Source: Spartobacteria bacterium (lineage in GTDB: Bacteria; Verrucomicrobiota; Verrucomicrobiia; Chthoniobacterales; UBA10450). Taken from it: a stretch of 64,000 nucleotides of DNA. Location: contig PLCN01000011.1 of NCBI GenBank assembly GCA_003134785.1, forward strand, positions 62,001 to 126,000, given 5' to 3'. The position numbers and the translations under genes were made by a program. Under the pieces are notes generated by a model, which was not told where the DNA came from, made no database searches, and saw only the letters and a list, made by a program, of their open reading frames with translations. Position 1 is the stretch's first letter; the number at the start of each line of letters is the position of its first letter. Of the stretch, positions 8,090 to 17,329 are shown piece after piece.

Positions 8090-9229
8090 ATGAAATTCAT
8101 TCCTAAACAGATCGCTAAACTCATTTGCTTGAGTGTGTTCGTAGGACTTCCGGTTCATGCCGAACCGACACCTACTCCTCATTCAGAGCCATCGGCCACC
8201 CCGACGCCAACCCCGCATCACGAACCAACGCCCACGCCAACTCCCCCTGACGACGATCACGGCGCAGTAAGTCTGCGTGGTTTCTATGGAAGCACGACAC
8301 CGACTGGCTCACTCGTCGTTTTTTACATCGAGAAAAATACGCACGTGCAAATTCATCTGCTCGACATCGCGGGCCAGGCGCTCGGCTTTGCTGAAGGCGC
8401 ACTGACAAACGGATCGTTCGCGCTCACTCTCACCACTGGCCAGGCTGTCATCGGCACTGCTAACGAGAACGGCATCGCTTTTACCCTTGCGGGACAGCCA
8501 TTCCAAGCCTCGCGTTTCGCAACCTTCGGAACCGATTCTGGAATCGCGGGCGGCTACTTTGGAGTCGCGCATGGTTCGACAGGTGAAAGCCAGGTCATGT
8601 TCATCATCGATGCGAGCGGACACATCATTATGATTCAGCGCACCGGCACGGTTTTGAGCGGCGGCTTTGGCACGGTCACCGCGCCAGTCGCGCCTGCGAC
8701 TCAATACACGTTCACCCTCGATCACGTCATCGGAAGCAACACCAACATTACCGGCAACTTTACGATCACAGACGGCGTCTTCACCGGCACCTTCCAGACC
8801 AGTGCCGGAACATTTACGGTCAACACCTTCAAGAGCTCGCTCTTCAATCGCATGGCGAATATTTCGACCCGCGCGATGGTGGGCACCGGACAAGGCCAGT
8901 TGATCGGCGGTTTCATTATCACCGGAGGCCCCAAGCTCGTCCTGATCCGCGCGCTGGGACCATCGCTCGCGGCCTTTGGCGTCTCGCCGGTCCTCGATAA
9001 TCCTGCGGTCGAGCTCTTCTCGGGCTCAACTTCGCTGGCCTCGAACGATGACTGGAAGACCAATACTAACGCGGCGCAGATCGTGGCGAGTGGTATTCCG
9101 CCGAAGAATGATCTGGAATCCGCGCTGCTTCTGCGTCTCGAACCCGGCGCCTATACCACGGTGGTCACTGGCGCCGGTGGGTCGACGGGAATCGCGCTCG
9201 TGGAAGTGTACGAGATGGGTTCCGATTAA
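8090..9229 (+). CDS. Secreted protein with one C-terminal LANISTR-type module
   Basis: The 379-residue product has a signal peptide (residues 1-24, ending PVHA), then a proline/threonine linker of repeated TPTP units to about residue 55, a glycine-rich beta domain to about residue 250, and a C-terminal module of about 125 residues starting MANISTRAMVGTG. This module, with motifs LIRALGPSL, NDDW, ESALLLRL and a final LVEVYEMG, recurs as pairs in three large secreted proteins at 38-45 kb. The middle domain has about three glycine-rich beta repeats and no enzyme motif that I can see. The gene is monocistronic: an extended -10 element precedes it and a terminator follows. I expect it to be exported to the cell surface or outside. 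Confidence 0.8.
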   Translation: MKFIPKQIAKLICLSVFVGLPVHAEPTPTPHSEPSATPTPTPHHEPTPTPTPPDDDHGAVSLRGFYGSTTPTGSLVVFYIEKNTHVQIHLLDIAGQALGFAEGALTNGSFALTLTTGQAVIGTANENGIAFTLAGQPFQASRFATFGTDSGIAGGYFGVAHGSTGESQVMFIIDASGHIIMIQRTGTVLSGGFGTVTAPVAPATQYTFTLDHVIGSNTNITGNFTITDGVFTGTFQTSAGTFTVNTFKSSLFNRMANISTRAMVGTGQGQLIGGFIITGGPKLVLIRALGPSLAAFGVSPVLDNPAVELFSGSTSLASNDDWKTNTNAAQIVASGIPPKNDLESALLLRLEPGAYTTVVTGAGGSTGIALVEVYEMGSD

Positions 9230-9248
9230 CTTATTCGATTATTAATCG

Positions 9249-9284
9249 AAAGGCCTCGCGTCGAAAGCCGGCGCGGGGCCTTTT
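9249..9284 (+). terminator. Rho-independent terminator
   Basis: The hairpin AAAGGCCTCGCG...CGCGGGGCCTTTTG is followed by a T-rich stretch, 20 bases after the stop of the secreted protein. It may also serve the convergent aldo/keto reductase gene, since the stem is nearly symmetric. Confidence 0.85.
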
Positions 9285-9307
9285 GCTTTTCTTCCCCGCT
9301 GCGAGAC

Positions 9308-10270
9308 CTACAGCTTCGAAACCGCGTCGACCATGCGACGCCTTAAGTCCGGGTCAGGAAGACGGCCGACGCCCGCCTGCATGTTATCTTCGAGATGACG
9401 CGCGTTGCTCGTGGCTGGGATAACGCAGGTCACCGCGGGGTGCGCGGCGATCCATTTCAAAAGGAACTGCGCCCACGAACGACAATCGAATTCCGCGGCC
9501 CAATCTGGCAGTGGTTTCTGGCGCACGCGCGAGAAGAGGTCGCCGCCGCCAAATGGGCGATTCACGATGACAGCCACCCCGCGATCCTGCGCGAGCGGCA
9601 GAATTTCTTTCTCCGCCTCGCGTTCGAGCAGTGAGTAGTTGATCTGGACAAAATCGAGCTTCTCGGTACGCAGAAGCTTCGCCACTTCAGGGTAGGCACT
9701 GGAAACGTAGTGAGTGATCCCGAGGTAACGGACGCGGCCCTGCTGCTTCCAATCGCGCAGAGTGGCGACATGAGTCTGCGCATCCACGAGGTTATGAACC
9801 TGCATCAGGTCGATGCGCTGGCACTGAAGTTTCGCGAGCGATTTTTCCATCGACTCAATGCCTTGCTGCTTTCCCGTCGTCCAAACTTTCGTGGCGAGGA
9901 AAAGCGATTTGTGCAGATCGAGTTTCGTGGCGATGTCGCCGATCACTTGCTCGGCCCGTCCGTACATCGGCGATGAATCGACTACGCTGCCGCCGAGTTT
10001 TACAAAAAGCGCGAGCACTTCTTCGAGTGGTTGGCGCTCTGCCGCGGACGAGCCGACATCGAAGGCTTGCCATGTGCCCAGCCCGATCACGGGAAGCGAT
10101 TCGCCCGAGGAAGGGATCGTGCGTTGCAAGAGCGCGAGCTTACCGGTGTTTTTTCGGTCCATCTCTTCAGCGCCTAGCGCAGCGCGGGTTAGAAGCAAGC
10201 CCGCAGCGCTTCGAGCCAGCAAACGCGCCGCCTCGCGTCTCGAAATTTTCTCGTCTCGTCCTTCACGCAT
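9308..10270 (-). CDS. Aldo/keto reductase with Tat-type signal
   Basis: The 320-residue protein starts with a twin-arginine-like region, ISRREAARLLARSAAGLLL, ending near ALGAEE at residue 35, so the enzyme is probably exported to the periplasm already folded with its cofactor. The aldo/keto reductase tetrad is intact: Asp98, Tyr103 (SPMYG), Lys128 (LATKVW) and His159 (MQVHN). The C-terminal NADPH-binding region is present (CVIPATSNARHLEDN). The substrate is unknown. It is one of three aldo/keto reductases within 8 kb, but belongs to a different subgroup from the other two. It stands alone, convergent with the module protein. Confidence 0.85.
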   Translation of the reverse strand: MREGRDEKISRREAARLLARSAAGLLLTRAALGAEEMDRKNTGKLALLQRTIPSSGESLPVIGLGTWQAFDVGSSAAERQPLEEVLALFVKLGGSVVDSSPMYGRAEQVIGDIATKLDLHKSLFLATKVWTTGKQQGIESMEKSLAKLQCQRIDLMQVHNLVDAQTHVATLRDWKQQGRVRYLGITHYVSSAYPEVAKLLRTEKLDFVQINYSLLEREAEKEILPLAQDRGVAVIVNRPFGGGDLFSRVRQKPLPDWAAEFDCRSWAQFLLKWIAAHPAVTCVIPATSNARHLEDNMQAGVGRLPDPDLRRRMVDAVSKL

Positions 10271-10387
10271 GAAACCTTAGAATAGAAAAGGGTTTGCCCA
10301 AATAGAAGCAAAGAGAATGAGCGTTCCGAAATAACAGCCGCGCGCTACGTCGCATTCTTAAGAGCCGCCTTGCAGTGCGAGAGCTGG

Positions 10388-11002
10388 ATGACTACAACGG
10401 AGACAATGCCTGCCAACGGATCCGCGGAAAGAACGGGTAGCAAGAGTGTCGCACTGATTCTCGCCGCCTGGTTTTGTCTTGCTGCCGGCAGCGGAATAGC
10501 TGGATGGCTGGAGCCGGCTTCCGCTCCAATCATTGCGATAATAGTATGGAGTTTAACGGCCCTGGCCCTGCTCTCGTGTTGGAAAGTTCCAATGCTCAAA
10601 GAGTGGACGATGAAGGTCGACCTCCGCTGGCTGGTGTTGCTGCACGTGTCACGGTTCGTTGGGTTCTATTTCTTCTACCTTTGCAGCAGGGGAGAACTGC
10701 CGTTCGACTTTGCGGCGCCGGCAGGATGGGGGGATAACGTCGTCGCGACCCTGGCTATTTTGCTCCTGGCCTTATCGGGCGCGCGGAGATGGAAAATGCT
10801 CATCGCCTGGAACACGATCGGACTTACCGATATTCTTTTTGTGGTGATGACCGCGCTCCGGCTTGGGTTGGAGGACCCGCAATCGATGCATGCTTTGCGC
10901 GAATTCCCGCTTAGCTTGCTGCCGTCTTTTCTCGTGCCGCTGATTATCGCGTCGCACGTTCTGATTTTTTTCCGAGCGGCTCGGTTGAAATCGGGCTCCT
11001 AA
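10388..11002 (+). CDS. Integral membrane protein of unknown function
   Basis: Starting at the ATG at 10388 (a TTG six codons upstream is also open), the product has 204 residues and about six hydrophobic helices, with a short charged C-terminus. An Arg-rich loop (SGARRWKM) lies near the middle. There are no motifs that name a transporter or enzyme. It is divergent from the Tat-linked aldo/keto reductase and is followed by a palindromic repeat. Function unknown. Confidence 0.65.
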   Translation: MTTTETMPANGSAERTGSKSVALILAAWFCLAAGSGIAGWLEPASAPIIAIIVWSLTALALLSCWKVPMLKEWTMKVDLRWLVLLHVSRFVGFYFFYLCSRGELPFDFAAPAGWGDNVVATLAILLLALSGARRWKMLIAWNTIGLTDILFVVMTALRLGLEDPQSMHALREFPLSLLPSFLVPLIIASHVLIFFRAARLKSGS

Positions 11003-11004
11003 TT

Positions 11005-11074
11005 CCTGTAGCCGCTTCGCTATGCGAAGCGCGGGAACACGCACCGCTCTACAAACGAGCGAAGCGGCTACAGG
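11005..11074. repeat. Long inverted repeat, CCTGTAGCCGCTTCGC family, copy 1
   Basis: The left arm CCTGTAGCCGCTTCGC, continuing with its own hairpin TATGCGAAGCG, faces the right arm GCGAAGCGGCTACAGG. A second copy with the same left arm lies at 36200-36278. It begins two bases after the stop of the membrane-protein gene and could end transcription from either side. Confidence 0.8.
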
Positions 11075-11097
11075 AGCAGGAGCACGAGTAGGAAGCC

Positions 11098-11502
11098 TCA
11101 GTACCGAAACTCATAGTCGGCGCGAGACAGATTGCCGACATGAGTTAGACCGCTGGGCATGATCACGTAGCCCCGCAATCTCCGGCGATCCCGTTTCTCG
11201 ACGAAGATGCCTCCATCGTAGGAGAGGCCACCGGAAAATGAATGCTGCCTGATCTTTTGGGGCGCTCGATAATAGTAGCCCTTGTCGTCCACTGCATTCA
11301 GAACATAGATACCGCGCGGAAAATGGAGCGTGGACGCGGAACGCTCGGAACGCAGTTCAAGGTAAGGCGCTGCTGAAGTCGTCTCGGCGGCGCTGGTGAC
11401 GCGAAAGTTGTGACCCCCGCCGCATGAGCCCAACAGTGACGACGCGATGACCAGGCCGGCCATCATCGCAATTGCCCGCAGGGGACCGTGTGTTACTTCC
11501 AT
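11098..11502 (-). CDS. Small lipoprotein
   Basis: The 134-residue product has an N-terminal hydrophobic helix ending in LLGSCGGG, a plausible lipobox with the lipidated cysteine at about residue 27. The mature part is short, basic and beta-rich, with FPRGIYVLNAVDDKGYYY near the middle. It starts within the last bases of the upstream membrane-protein gene (10-base overlap), so the two are cotranscribed. No family is recognised. An envelope role is inferred from lipidation. Confidence 0.7.
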   Translation of the reverse strand: MEVTHGPLRAIAMMAGLVIASSLLGSCGGGHNFRVTSAAETTSAAPYLELRSERSASTLHFPRGIYVLNAVDDKGYYYRAPQKIRQHSFSGGLSYDGGIFVEKRDRRRLRGYVIMPSGLTHVGNLSRADYEFRY

Positions 11503-11798
11503 CCGTGCAAGACGCCGCCTATGATCATTCCGCCGAGCGAGCCGATAATCAAAATCGGAGCGTAAGCCTTGGTTATCAACGCATCGGGAATGCTAAGAAG
11601 CAGCCCGAAGACAAGGCCGATGAGCCATCCCGGCCAGGGCAATTGAACGCAGCCGATGACCAGGCCCACGCCGAACCGGCTGATGAAGGCGGCGATCAAT
11701 GCCGTCGTCTTATTCGGGAATTGCATCGGGAGCATCGTCCCCACCACGACGGCGCCGAAGATCAAACCGCTGATTAATCCACCAGTAAGATTTCCCAT
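11493..11798 (-). CDS. Small four-helix membrane protein
   Basis: From the ATG at 11798 the product has 101 residues: MGNLTGGLISGLIFGAVVV at the start, then about three more hydrophobic helices rich in Gly, and the tail GGVLHGWK. An upstream ATG (11834) would add 12 polar residues. It resembles in size and glycine-rich helices the broken membrane gene at 46.5 kb. It is coupled by overlap to the downstream lipoprotein gene. Function unknown. Confidence 0.65.
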   Translation of the reverse strand: MGNLTGGLISGLIFGAVVVGTMLPMQFPNKTTALIAAFISRFGVGLVIGCVQLPWPGWLIGLVFGLLLSIPDALITKAYAPILIIGSLGGMIIGGVLHGWK

Positions 11799-11834
11799 GC
11801 GCTGATTCCAGCGCGCTTGGTGCGAGCTAGTCAA

Positions 11835-12326
11835 CCATAATTGCAGATGGCGGCTTCGTGACCAAGTAGCGAAGTCTGTTGTTCTCGCGATCGGCCTTCA
11901 CCCCAGACCTCTCCCAATGGGAGAGGGAGGAGTGTTTTCGACATGGCTTTGACCCAAGTCTTTCCTTTGGTCGGAGACGGATGGGTTTTTGCGGTCGACC
12001 CTCACGCTAGCTCTCTCAATCGAACGGAGTTGCTTTCCAAGGAGCGGCGCTTTCCAAACCGCCGGTGGTCTCTGCCGGCGGTCTGAAGACCGCCGCTCTA
12101 TCGCCGTCGAGCATCAGCGGGCACGTTCGGCGGTCATAGACCGCCGCTACAGGCAGAATCCGCAATTAGCGAGCCGGCCTGCCCTCAGGCCGGACGCATC
12201 GTGGCGTATCCACCGTTACGGTGCGAGGGCGGGGCGTCTCTAGAGTCCGAGCGTCTCCAAGACCGCATGTCATGTGGCGAGGAGGTTGCAGTCATCCCAC
12301 GGTTGCGCTTCTCGAAAAGGCCGATC
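11835..12326. repeat. Gene-free stretch filled with palindromic repeats
   Basis: This gap of nearly 500 bases holds at least three palindromic elements: CCTCTCCCAATGGGAGAGG at 11908-11926; a larger structure at about 12040-12153 with arms around GGCGGTCTGAAGACCGCCGC and GGCGGTCATAGACCGCCGC; and a GGCCTGCCCTCAGGCC copy of the GGAGACGGCCTGCC family at 12176-12191. The frames crossing it look like translations of the repeats. I see no gene. Confidence 0.75.
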
Positions 12327-13484
12327 ATGCTTCCGCTTTCCATGATATCCGCTACGAGAAGAAAATTCATCAAGCTCTCGGTTGCTGCCGGAGGAGCGTT
12401 AGGTCTTGGGTTACAAACGGCCGCAAGCGCGGGGGAAGAGACAAAGAAATCGTTGCGCCTTCTGATTCTGGGAGGCACCGGATTCACCGGGCCGTTTCAA
12501 GTCCGTTACGCACTCGAGCGCGGACACAAGGTCACGGTTTTTAATCGCGGCAAAACTCACGCGGGCGAAATGCCCAAGGAGGTCGAGCAACTCATCGGCG
12601 ATCGGAATGGCCAGCTCGATGCGCTCAAGAATCGCAAGTGGGATGTAGTGATCGACAATCCAACTTCGGCGCCCGTCTGGGTGCGCGACGCGGCCCAGAT
12701 TCTCAAAGGCAATGTCGATCGTTACGTTTTCATCTCCACGATTTCAGTTTACGCGGATACGAGCAAGCCGGGCACGGATGAGACGGCGCCGCTCGCGAAA
12801 TACAATGGTCCGGATGCGATGAAGGAATCGCGTGAAAGCATCATCGCGTCGAAGTTCCAGCTCTATGGACCGCTAAAGGCTCTGTCCGAACAGGAGGCCG
12901 AGAAATGGTTTCCGAAACAAACGCTGATCGTCCGTCCCGGACTCATCGTGGGTCCGCGCGATGAGACTGATCGCTTCAGCTATTGGCCGGTGCGCATCGA
13001 TCGCGGTGGTGAAGTCATGGCACCGGGCGAGCCGAGCGATCCCGTGCAATTTATCGACGGGCGCGATTTGGCGGAGTGGATCATTCGCATGGTCGAAAAA
13101 CGCGAGACCGGCATCTACAACGCGACCGGACCCGACAAGACACTCGGGGTAGGTGCGATGCTGGAAGGCATCAAGACCGCGAACAAATCGAATGCGAACT
13201 TCACCTGGGTGAACACCGATTTTCTCGAAGCGCAGAAAGTGGCGCCTTGGTCGGACATGCCGGTGTGGGTTCCGCCGCGCGGCGAGGAAGCAGGGATGGG
13301 GCGCCTCAGCATCCAGCGTGCATTAGCGAAAGGTCTCACGTTCCGCCCGCTGGCTGATACTGCGCGGGATACGCTCGCGTGGTTCAAGTCACAGCCAGCC
13401 GAGCGGCAGGCCAAGCTCAAGGCCGGCCTGTCCCCCGAACGCGAAGCGGAAGTGCTAGCGGCATGGCACAAAAAAGCTTCCTAA
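12327..13484 (+). CDS. Tat-exported NAD-dependent epimerase/dehydratase-like protein
   Basis: I use the ATG at 12327, preceded by AAAAGG; a start 42 codons upstream would run through palindromic repeats. The 385-residue product begins with a twin-arginine signal, SATRRKFIKLSVAAGGALG, cleaved near ASAGEE. The mature part is an extended short-chain dehydrogenase: LLILGGTGFTGPFQVRYAL is the nucleotide-binding glycine loop, and VFISTISVYAD is the usual serine strand. The catalytic Tyr-x-x-x-Lys appears as YGPLK near residue 220. C-terminal substrate residues look like those of isoflavone reductase or UDP-sugar epimerase relatives. Substrate unknown. Export with cofactor fits the Tat route. Confidence 0.8.
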   Translation: MLPLSMISATRRKFIKLSVAAGGALGLGLQTAASAGEETKKSLRLLILGGTGFTGPFQVRYALERGHKVTVFNRGKTHAGEMPKEVEQLIGDRNGQLDALKNRKWDVVIDNPTSAPVWVRDAAQILKGNVDRYVFISTISVYADTSKPGTDETAPLAKYNGPDAMKESRESIIASKFQLYGPLKALSEQEAEKWFPKQTLIVRPGLIVGPRDETDRFSYWPVRIDRGGEVMAPGEPSDPVQFIDGRDLAEWIIRMVEKRETGIYNATGPDKTLGVGAMLEGIKTANKSNANFTWVNTDFLEAQKVAPWSDMPVWVPPRGEEAGMGRLSIQRALAKGLTFRPLADTARDTLAWFKSQPAERQAKLKAGLSPEREAEVLAAWHKKAS

Positions 13485-13589
13485 CCGTAGCCGTCCCGCT
13501 CTGTCGGATGCCCTGGCAAAGTAATGTGACCGGCGTTGGTCTGGCGGAAATTTACAATATCCATTGGACCTGAGCCAACGCCCTGAAGT

Positions 13590-13988
13590 ATGAAACACGT
13601 AACTGGCATCGGTGGGATTTTCTTTAAGGCGGTGGATCCGGAAAAGCTCGGCGCTTGGTATCGCAAACATCTCGGGTTGGAGGTGGAAGAATACGGCGGC
13701 GTTACTTTTCGCGAGGGTGAAAGTCCCGTTGGCCCCAAGCGCCAGGCTTACACGGTCTGGTCGCCCTTTGCGGCCGACAGCGATTATTTTGCGCCGAGCC
13801 AGAAGCCGTTCATGATTAATTTTCGGGTGACTGATCTCGATGCATTGCTCGCGCAACTTCGACGCGACGGAGTGACCGTAGACGAGCGGACCGAGAAATC
13901 GGAGTTTGGTTACTTTGGCTGGGCGATGGATCCCGAAGGCAACCGGATCGAGCTTTGGAAGCCGCCGGAAGTTCAAACCATTTCGTAG
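13590..13988 (+). CDS. VOC-family (glyoxalase/bleomycin-resistance-like) protein
   Basis: The 132-residue product is a single vicinal-oxygen-chelate domain pair: MKHVTGIGGIFFKAVDPEKLGAWY begins the first beta-alpha-beta unit and MINFRVTDLDALLAQLRRDG the second, ending in DPEGNRIELWKPPE with the usual metal-binding glutamate. The N-terminal metal histidine position is replaced by GGIFF, so activity is uncertain. Such proteins bind small molecules or act as isomerases or dioxygenases; the substrate cannot be told. It stands alone between the epimerase-like gene and the convergent cytosine deaminase. Confidence 0.85.
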   Translation: MKHVTGIGGIFFKAVDPEKLGAWYRKHLGLEVEEYGGVTFREGESPVGPKRQAYTVWSPFAADSDYFAPSQKPFMINFRVTDLDALLAQLRRDGVTVDERTEKSEFGYFGWAMDPEGNRIELWKPPEVQTIS

Positions 13989-14059
13989 AAGCCGGAAGAA
14001 TAGATCGAGACTGGGACCGTGCCCGCCGGGACTCGCGTAACGCGAATGAGCATCAGCTC

Positions 14060-14500
14060 CTATCGTCCAATATCTTCATTCCATAACGCCGGCTGCTCTG
14101 CGATAAAACTTCGCATCATCTCGACGCACTCAGCCAGATCCAGATCGATAACTTCCACGCCATGAGAGCGCATGAAGTCGCGTGCGCCCGCGAAGGTGCG
14201 GCTCTCTCCCACCACTACTCTCTTGATCCCGAACTGCACCACTGCGCCGGCGCAAAGGTAGCACGGCATTAAGGTCGAATAGAGAATCGTCCGTTGGAAA
14301 CCACCGATCCGTCCAGCCCGACGAAGACAGTCTATTTCGGCATGAGTCACAGGATCATTTTCCTGAACCCGCTTATTGTGCCCGACCGCAATTAATTCAT
14401 CGTGCAGCACCAGCGCGGAACCAATCGGAATCCCGCCTTCCGCGCGGCTCTCTTGCGCTTGTGCGATGGCGGCGCGCATGAACTGATCGATGACTGGCAT
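14060..14500 (-). CDS. Cytosine deaminase, yeast Fcy1 type
   Basis: The 146-residue product has the zinc-dependent deaminase signature: HAEIDCL (zinc His plus catalytic Glu) near residue 53 and PCYLCAGAV near residue 79. Unlike tRNA adenosine deaminases or guanine deaminases, it ends in ALWNEDIGR, which parallels the Trp-x-Glu-Asp-Ile-Gly ending of yeast cytosine deaminase, and it shares GGIPIGSALV and VGHNKRVQ. It would convert cytosine to uracil for pyrimidine salvage in the cytoplasm. This is from memory of the family and not from alignment. It is next to tRNA-Val on the same strand. Confidence 0.75.
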   Translation of the reverse strand: MPVIDQFMRAAIAQAQESRAEGGIPIGSALVLHDELIAVGHNKRVQENDPVTHAEIDCLRRAGRIGGFQRTILYSTLMPCYLCAGAVVQFGIKRVVVGESRTFAGARDFMRSHGVEVIDLDLAECVEMMRSFIAEQPALWNEDIGR

Positions 14501-14580
14501 GAGAATGATGAACGAGGAAGCCGGAGCGGGTATTATTACGTAGGCGATTGGAATCGGCGCGCCATGAACCTGTGAAAGAA

Positions 14581-14652
14581 TGGGCGGTGAGGGTTTCGAA
14601 CCCCCGACCTACTGGGTGTAAACCAGCCGCTCTACCACTGAGCTAACCGCCC
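14581..14652 (-). tRNA. tRNA-Val (anticodon UAC)
   Basis: On the minus strand the sequence starts GGGCGGTTAGCTCAGTGG and folds as a full cloverleaf: acceptor stem GGGCGGT/ACCGCCC, anticodon loop TTTACAC giving UAC, and T-loop GGTTCGAAACC with its stem. The discriminator base is A; CCA is not encoded. A TATAGT element lies about 14 bases upstream and could be its -10 box. Confidence 0.95.
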
Positions 14653-14806
14653 GCCGAAAGTGATGCACTATAACTACGCCGAAGCAGTCGTGCCTATATT
14701 TTATTTTTGATCCTCTTCTACGTTCATTCAGTAACTTTATTTTTTCTCTTAAGTTATTGTAGTATTTCGCTTGCAGTTATTCCTGACTGAGCTATCTAGG
14801 GGGCCT

Positions 14807-15181
14807 ATGGACTTGTCTCTTAACAAACTAACGGAAGCTCTTTCAATAAGGAACCAGATCAACACGCTCGAGCGGCGGTTGTCTTCGATCTTCGGAGGCG
14901 GTGGTTCCTCAACCAGTTCAACCAGCTCGGGTGGCGCTACCACAAGACGTCGCCGCTCGCGCAAGCGCAAGCCAATGTCTCCCGCGACTCGCGCGAAGCT
15001 TGCGGCCGCAGCGAAAGCTCGCTGGGCCAGACGGAAGGGGACCACGACGAGTGCCCCAGCCGCCAAAGCCAAAGCGCCGGGCAAAAAGAGAGGCGGACTT
15101 ACTGCCGCGGGCAGAAGGAAGCTTTCTGAAGCGATGAAAGCGCGCTGGGCGGCGAGACGTAAAGCTGCCGGCAAGAAATAA
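14807..15181 (+). CDS. Histone H1-like basic DNA-binding protein with repeated KARW motif
   Basis: From the ATG at 14807, preceded by AGGGGG, the product has 124 residues. An N-terminal coiled-coil-like stretch (LTEALSIRNQINTLERRLSSI) is followed by a Gly/Ser/Thr linker and a tail rich in Lys, Arg and Ala. The tail holds two copies of a motif: SPATRAKLAAAAKARWARRKG and TAAGRRKLSEAMKARWAARR, separated by an Ala/Pro/Lys linker. Such tails are typical of bacterial nucleoid proteins that bind DNA through charge. The coiled coil suggests dimerisation. A hairpin terminator follows. The exact family name is not known to me. Confidence 0.8.
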   Translation: MDLSLNKLTEALSIRNQINTLERRLSSIFGGGGSSTSSTSSGGATTRRRRSRKRKPMSPATRAKLAAAAKARWARRKGTTTSAPAAKAKAPGKKRGGLTAAGRRKLSEAMKARWAARRKAAGKK

Positions 15182-15211
15182 CACAGCTTCCTAGCTGAAG
15201 CTTTTGCATTG

Positions 15212-15245
15212 ACGCGAGCCTTCCTAACGGGAGGCTCGCGTTGAT
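15212..15245 (+). terminator. Hairpin terminator
   Basis: CGCGAGCCTTCC-TAAC-GGGAGGCTCGCG forms a 12-pair stem with one wobble, 31 bases after the stop of the histone-like gene. The following TTGATCATTT is only weakly T-rich. Confidence 0.65.
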
Positions 15246-15261
15246 CATTTGTAGCAACTAT

Positions 15262-15284
15262 GGAGACGGCCTGCCCCCAGGCCG
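15262..15284. repeat. GGAGACGGCCTGCC family repeat, copy 3
   Basis: GGAGACGGCCTGCCC followed by CCAGGCCG, a near-identical copy of the element at 2711. It lies between the histone-like gene and the convergent aldo/keto reductase. Confidence 0.75.
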
Positions 15285-15367
15285 CCCTTGGCTCAATCGA
15301 AATCTTTCTCGGAGACTAGGCGTAGCTGTTTGCTCGCCGCCTTAAATAAGGCGACCGTGTGCCGCTT

Positions 15368-16353
<986 letters not shown>

Positions 16354-16357
<4 letters not shown>

Positions 16358-17253
16358 GTCTGGCCGATCCAGGTCGCCGGACCAACATCATCCCAGCGCT
16401 CGCGGATCGCTGCGAAGTCGGTCTCACTTAGCAGACCGCCTTCGATGACCTTCGCATTCTGAAGCCAGCGCTCGGGTTTGGTGGTGCCAACGATAGCGGT
16501 GTGAACGCCCGGAACACTTAGCGTGAAGCGCAAGGCATGCGCGATCGATTGTTCCAGCGGACGTTCTCGAATGAATTCGTAATGGAGCTTCTTGAGCCGA
16601 TCCCAATAGACGTGATGATAAGAATCGATCGGTTTGTGCGGCTCCTTCCAGGCCGCATTCGCGATGGGCCGTTTGGCGATGACGCCCATCTCTCGTTTGC
16701 GCGCGAGCGGCAAGGTCAGCTCGAGTGCCTCCTGGTCCGCGATGCTGATGGATGTTTGCAGAACATCGAATGCTCCACATTCCACCGCATACTTGGCCGC
16801 GAGACTATCTCCGCTGTAGCCAAGGTAGCGGGCCTGGCCTTTGTCTCGCGCGGTTTGGAGAGCGGCGATTGCTTCCCCTTTTCGCAGGACGGATTCCGAA
16901 CAGCTATGCAGTTGAATTAAATCGAGGCGATCCGTTTTCAATCGCCGCAAGCTGCGCTCGATACTTTCAAGCAGAGAAGGAGTCGACCAATCTTCACTAC
17001 CGATGCCGCGCGGGTGACCGCATTTGCTGAAGAGATAGAATTGGTCGCGACGCGCGCTGGCTGTCTTGCCGATTAGTTCCTCGCTGCTTTCATAACACTC
17101 GGCCGTGTCGATGACATTGAGCCCGGCATCGAGCGCGCTGTTGAGTAAGCGCTCCACGGTTTCCTCGGGCGCGCCTTCGTACCCGATCTCGGACCCGCCG
17201 AAGCCGAGCACCGAGACCTGCATGTCCGTTTTGCCAAGCCGCCGCTGTTCCAT
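16354..17253 (-). CDS. Aldo/keto reductase (cytoplasmic, upstream partner)
   Basis: The 299-residue protein has Asp and Tyr in [17 protein letters not shown], Lys in LFSKCG and His in IQLHSCSE, the usual aldo/keto reductase tetrad. It belongs to the subgroup with a bacterial L-glyceraldehyde-3-phosphate- or aryl-alcohol-type layout. C-terminal cofactor residues [15 protein letters not shown] are intact. The downstream aldo/keto reductase begins inside its stop codon region (ATGA overlap), so the two form an operon. The pair may act on related carbonyls; this is inference. Confidence 0.9.
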
Positions 17254-17290
17254 CTTTGAATTGTAGAGCGTTTCCGTGAAACGCCAATTG

Positions 17291-17325
17291 GAGAAGGTGG
17301 GCGGTTTGGAAAGCGCCCCTCCTTG
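17291..17325. repeat. Short palindromic element between AKR and purM
   Basis: GGGCGGTTT...AGCGCCCCTCCTT resembles one arm of the GGGCGGTTTGTAAAC element at 52874-52937. It fills the gap between purM and the aldo/keto reductase pair. Confidence 0.45.
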
Positions 17326-17329
17326 ATGC

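Noticed and set aside
11989-12243. 84-residue frame before the Tat epimerase gene
   Set aside because: It runs through palindromic repeats and has no protein-like composition.
13455-13976. 173-residue minus-strand frame opposite the VOC gene
   Set aside because: The plus strand encodes a clear VOC-family protein; the opposite frame has no supporting motif or start signal.
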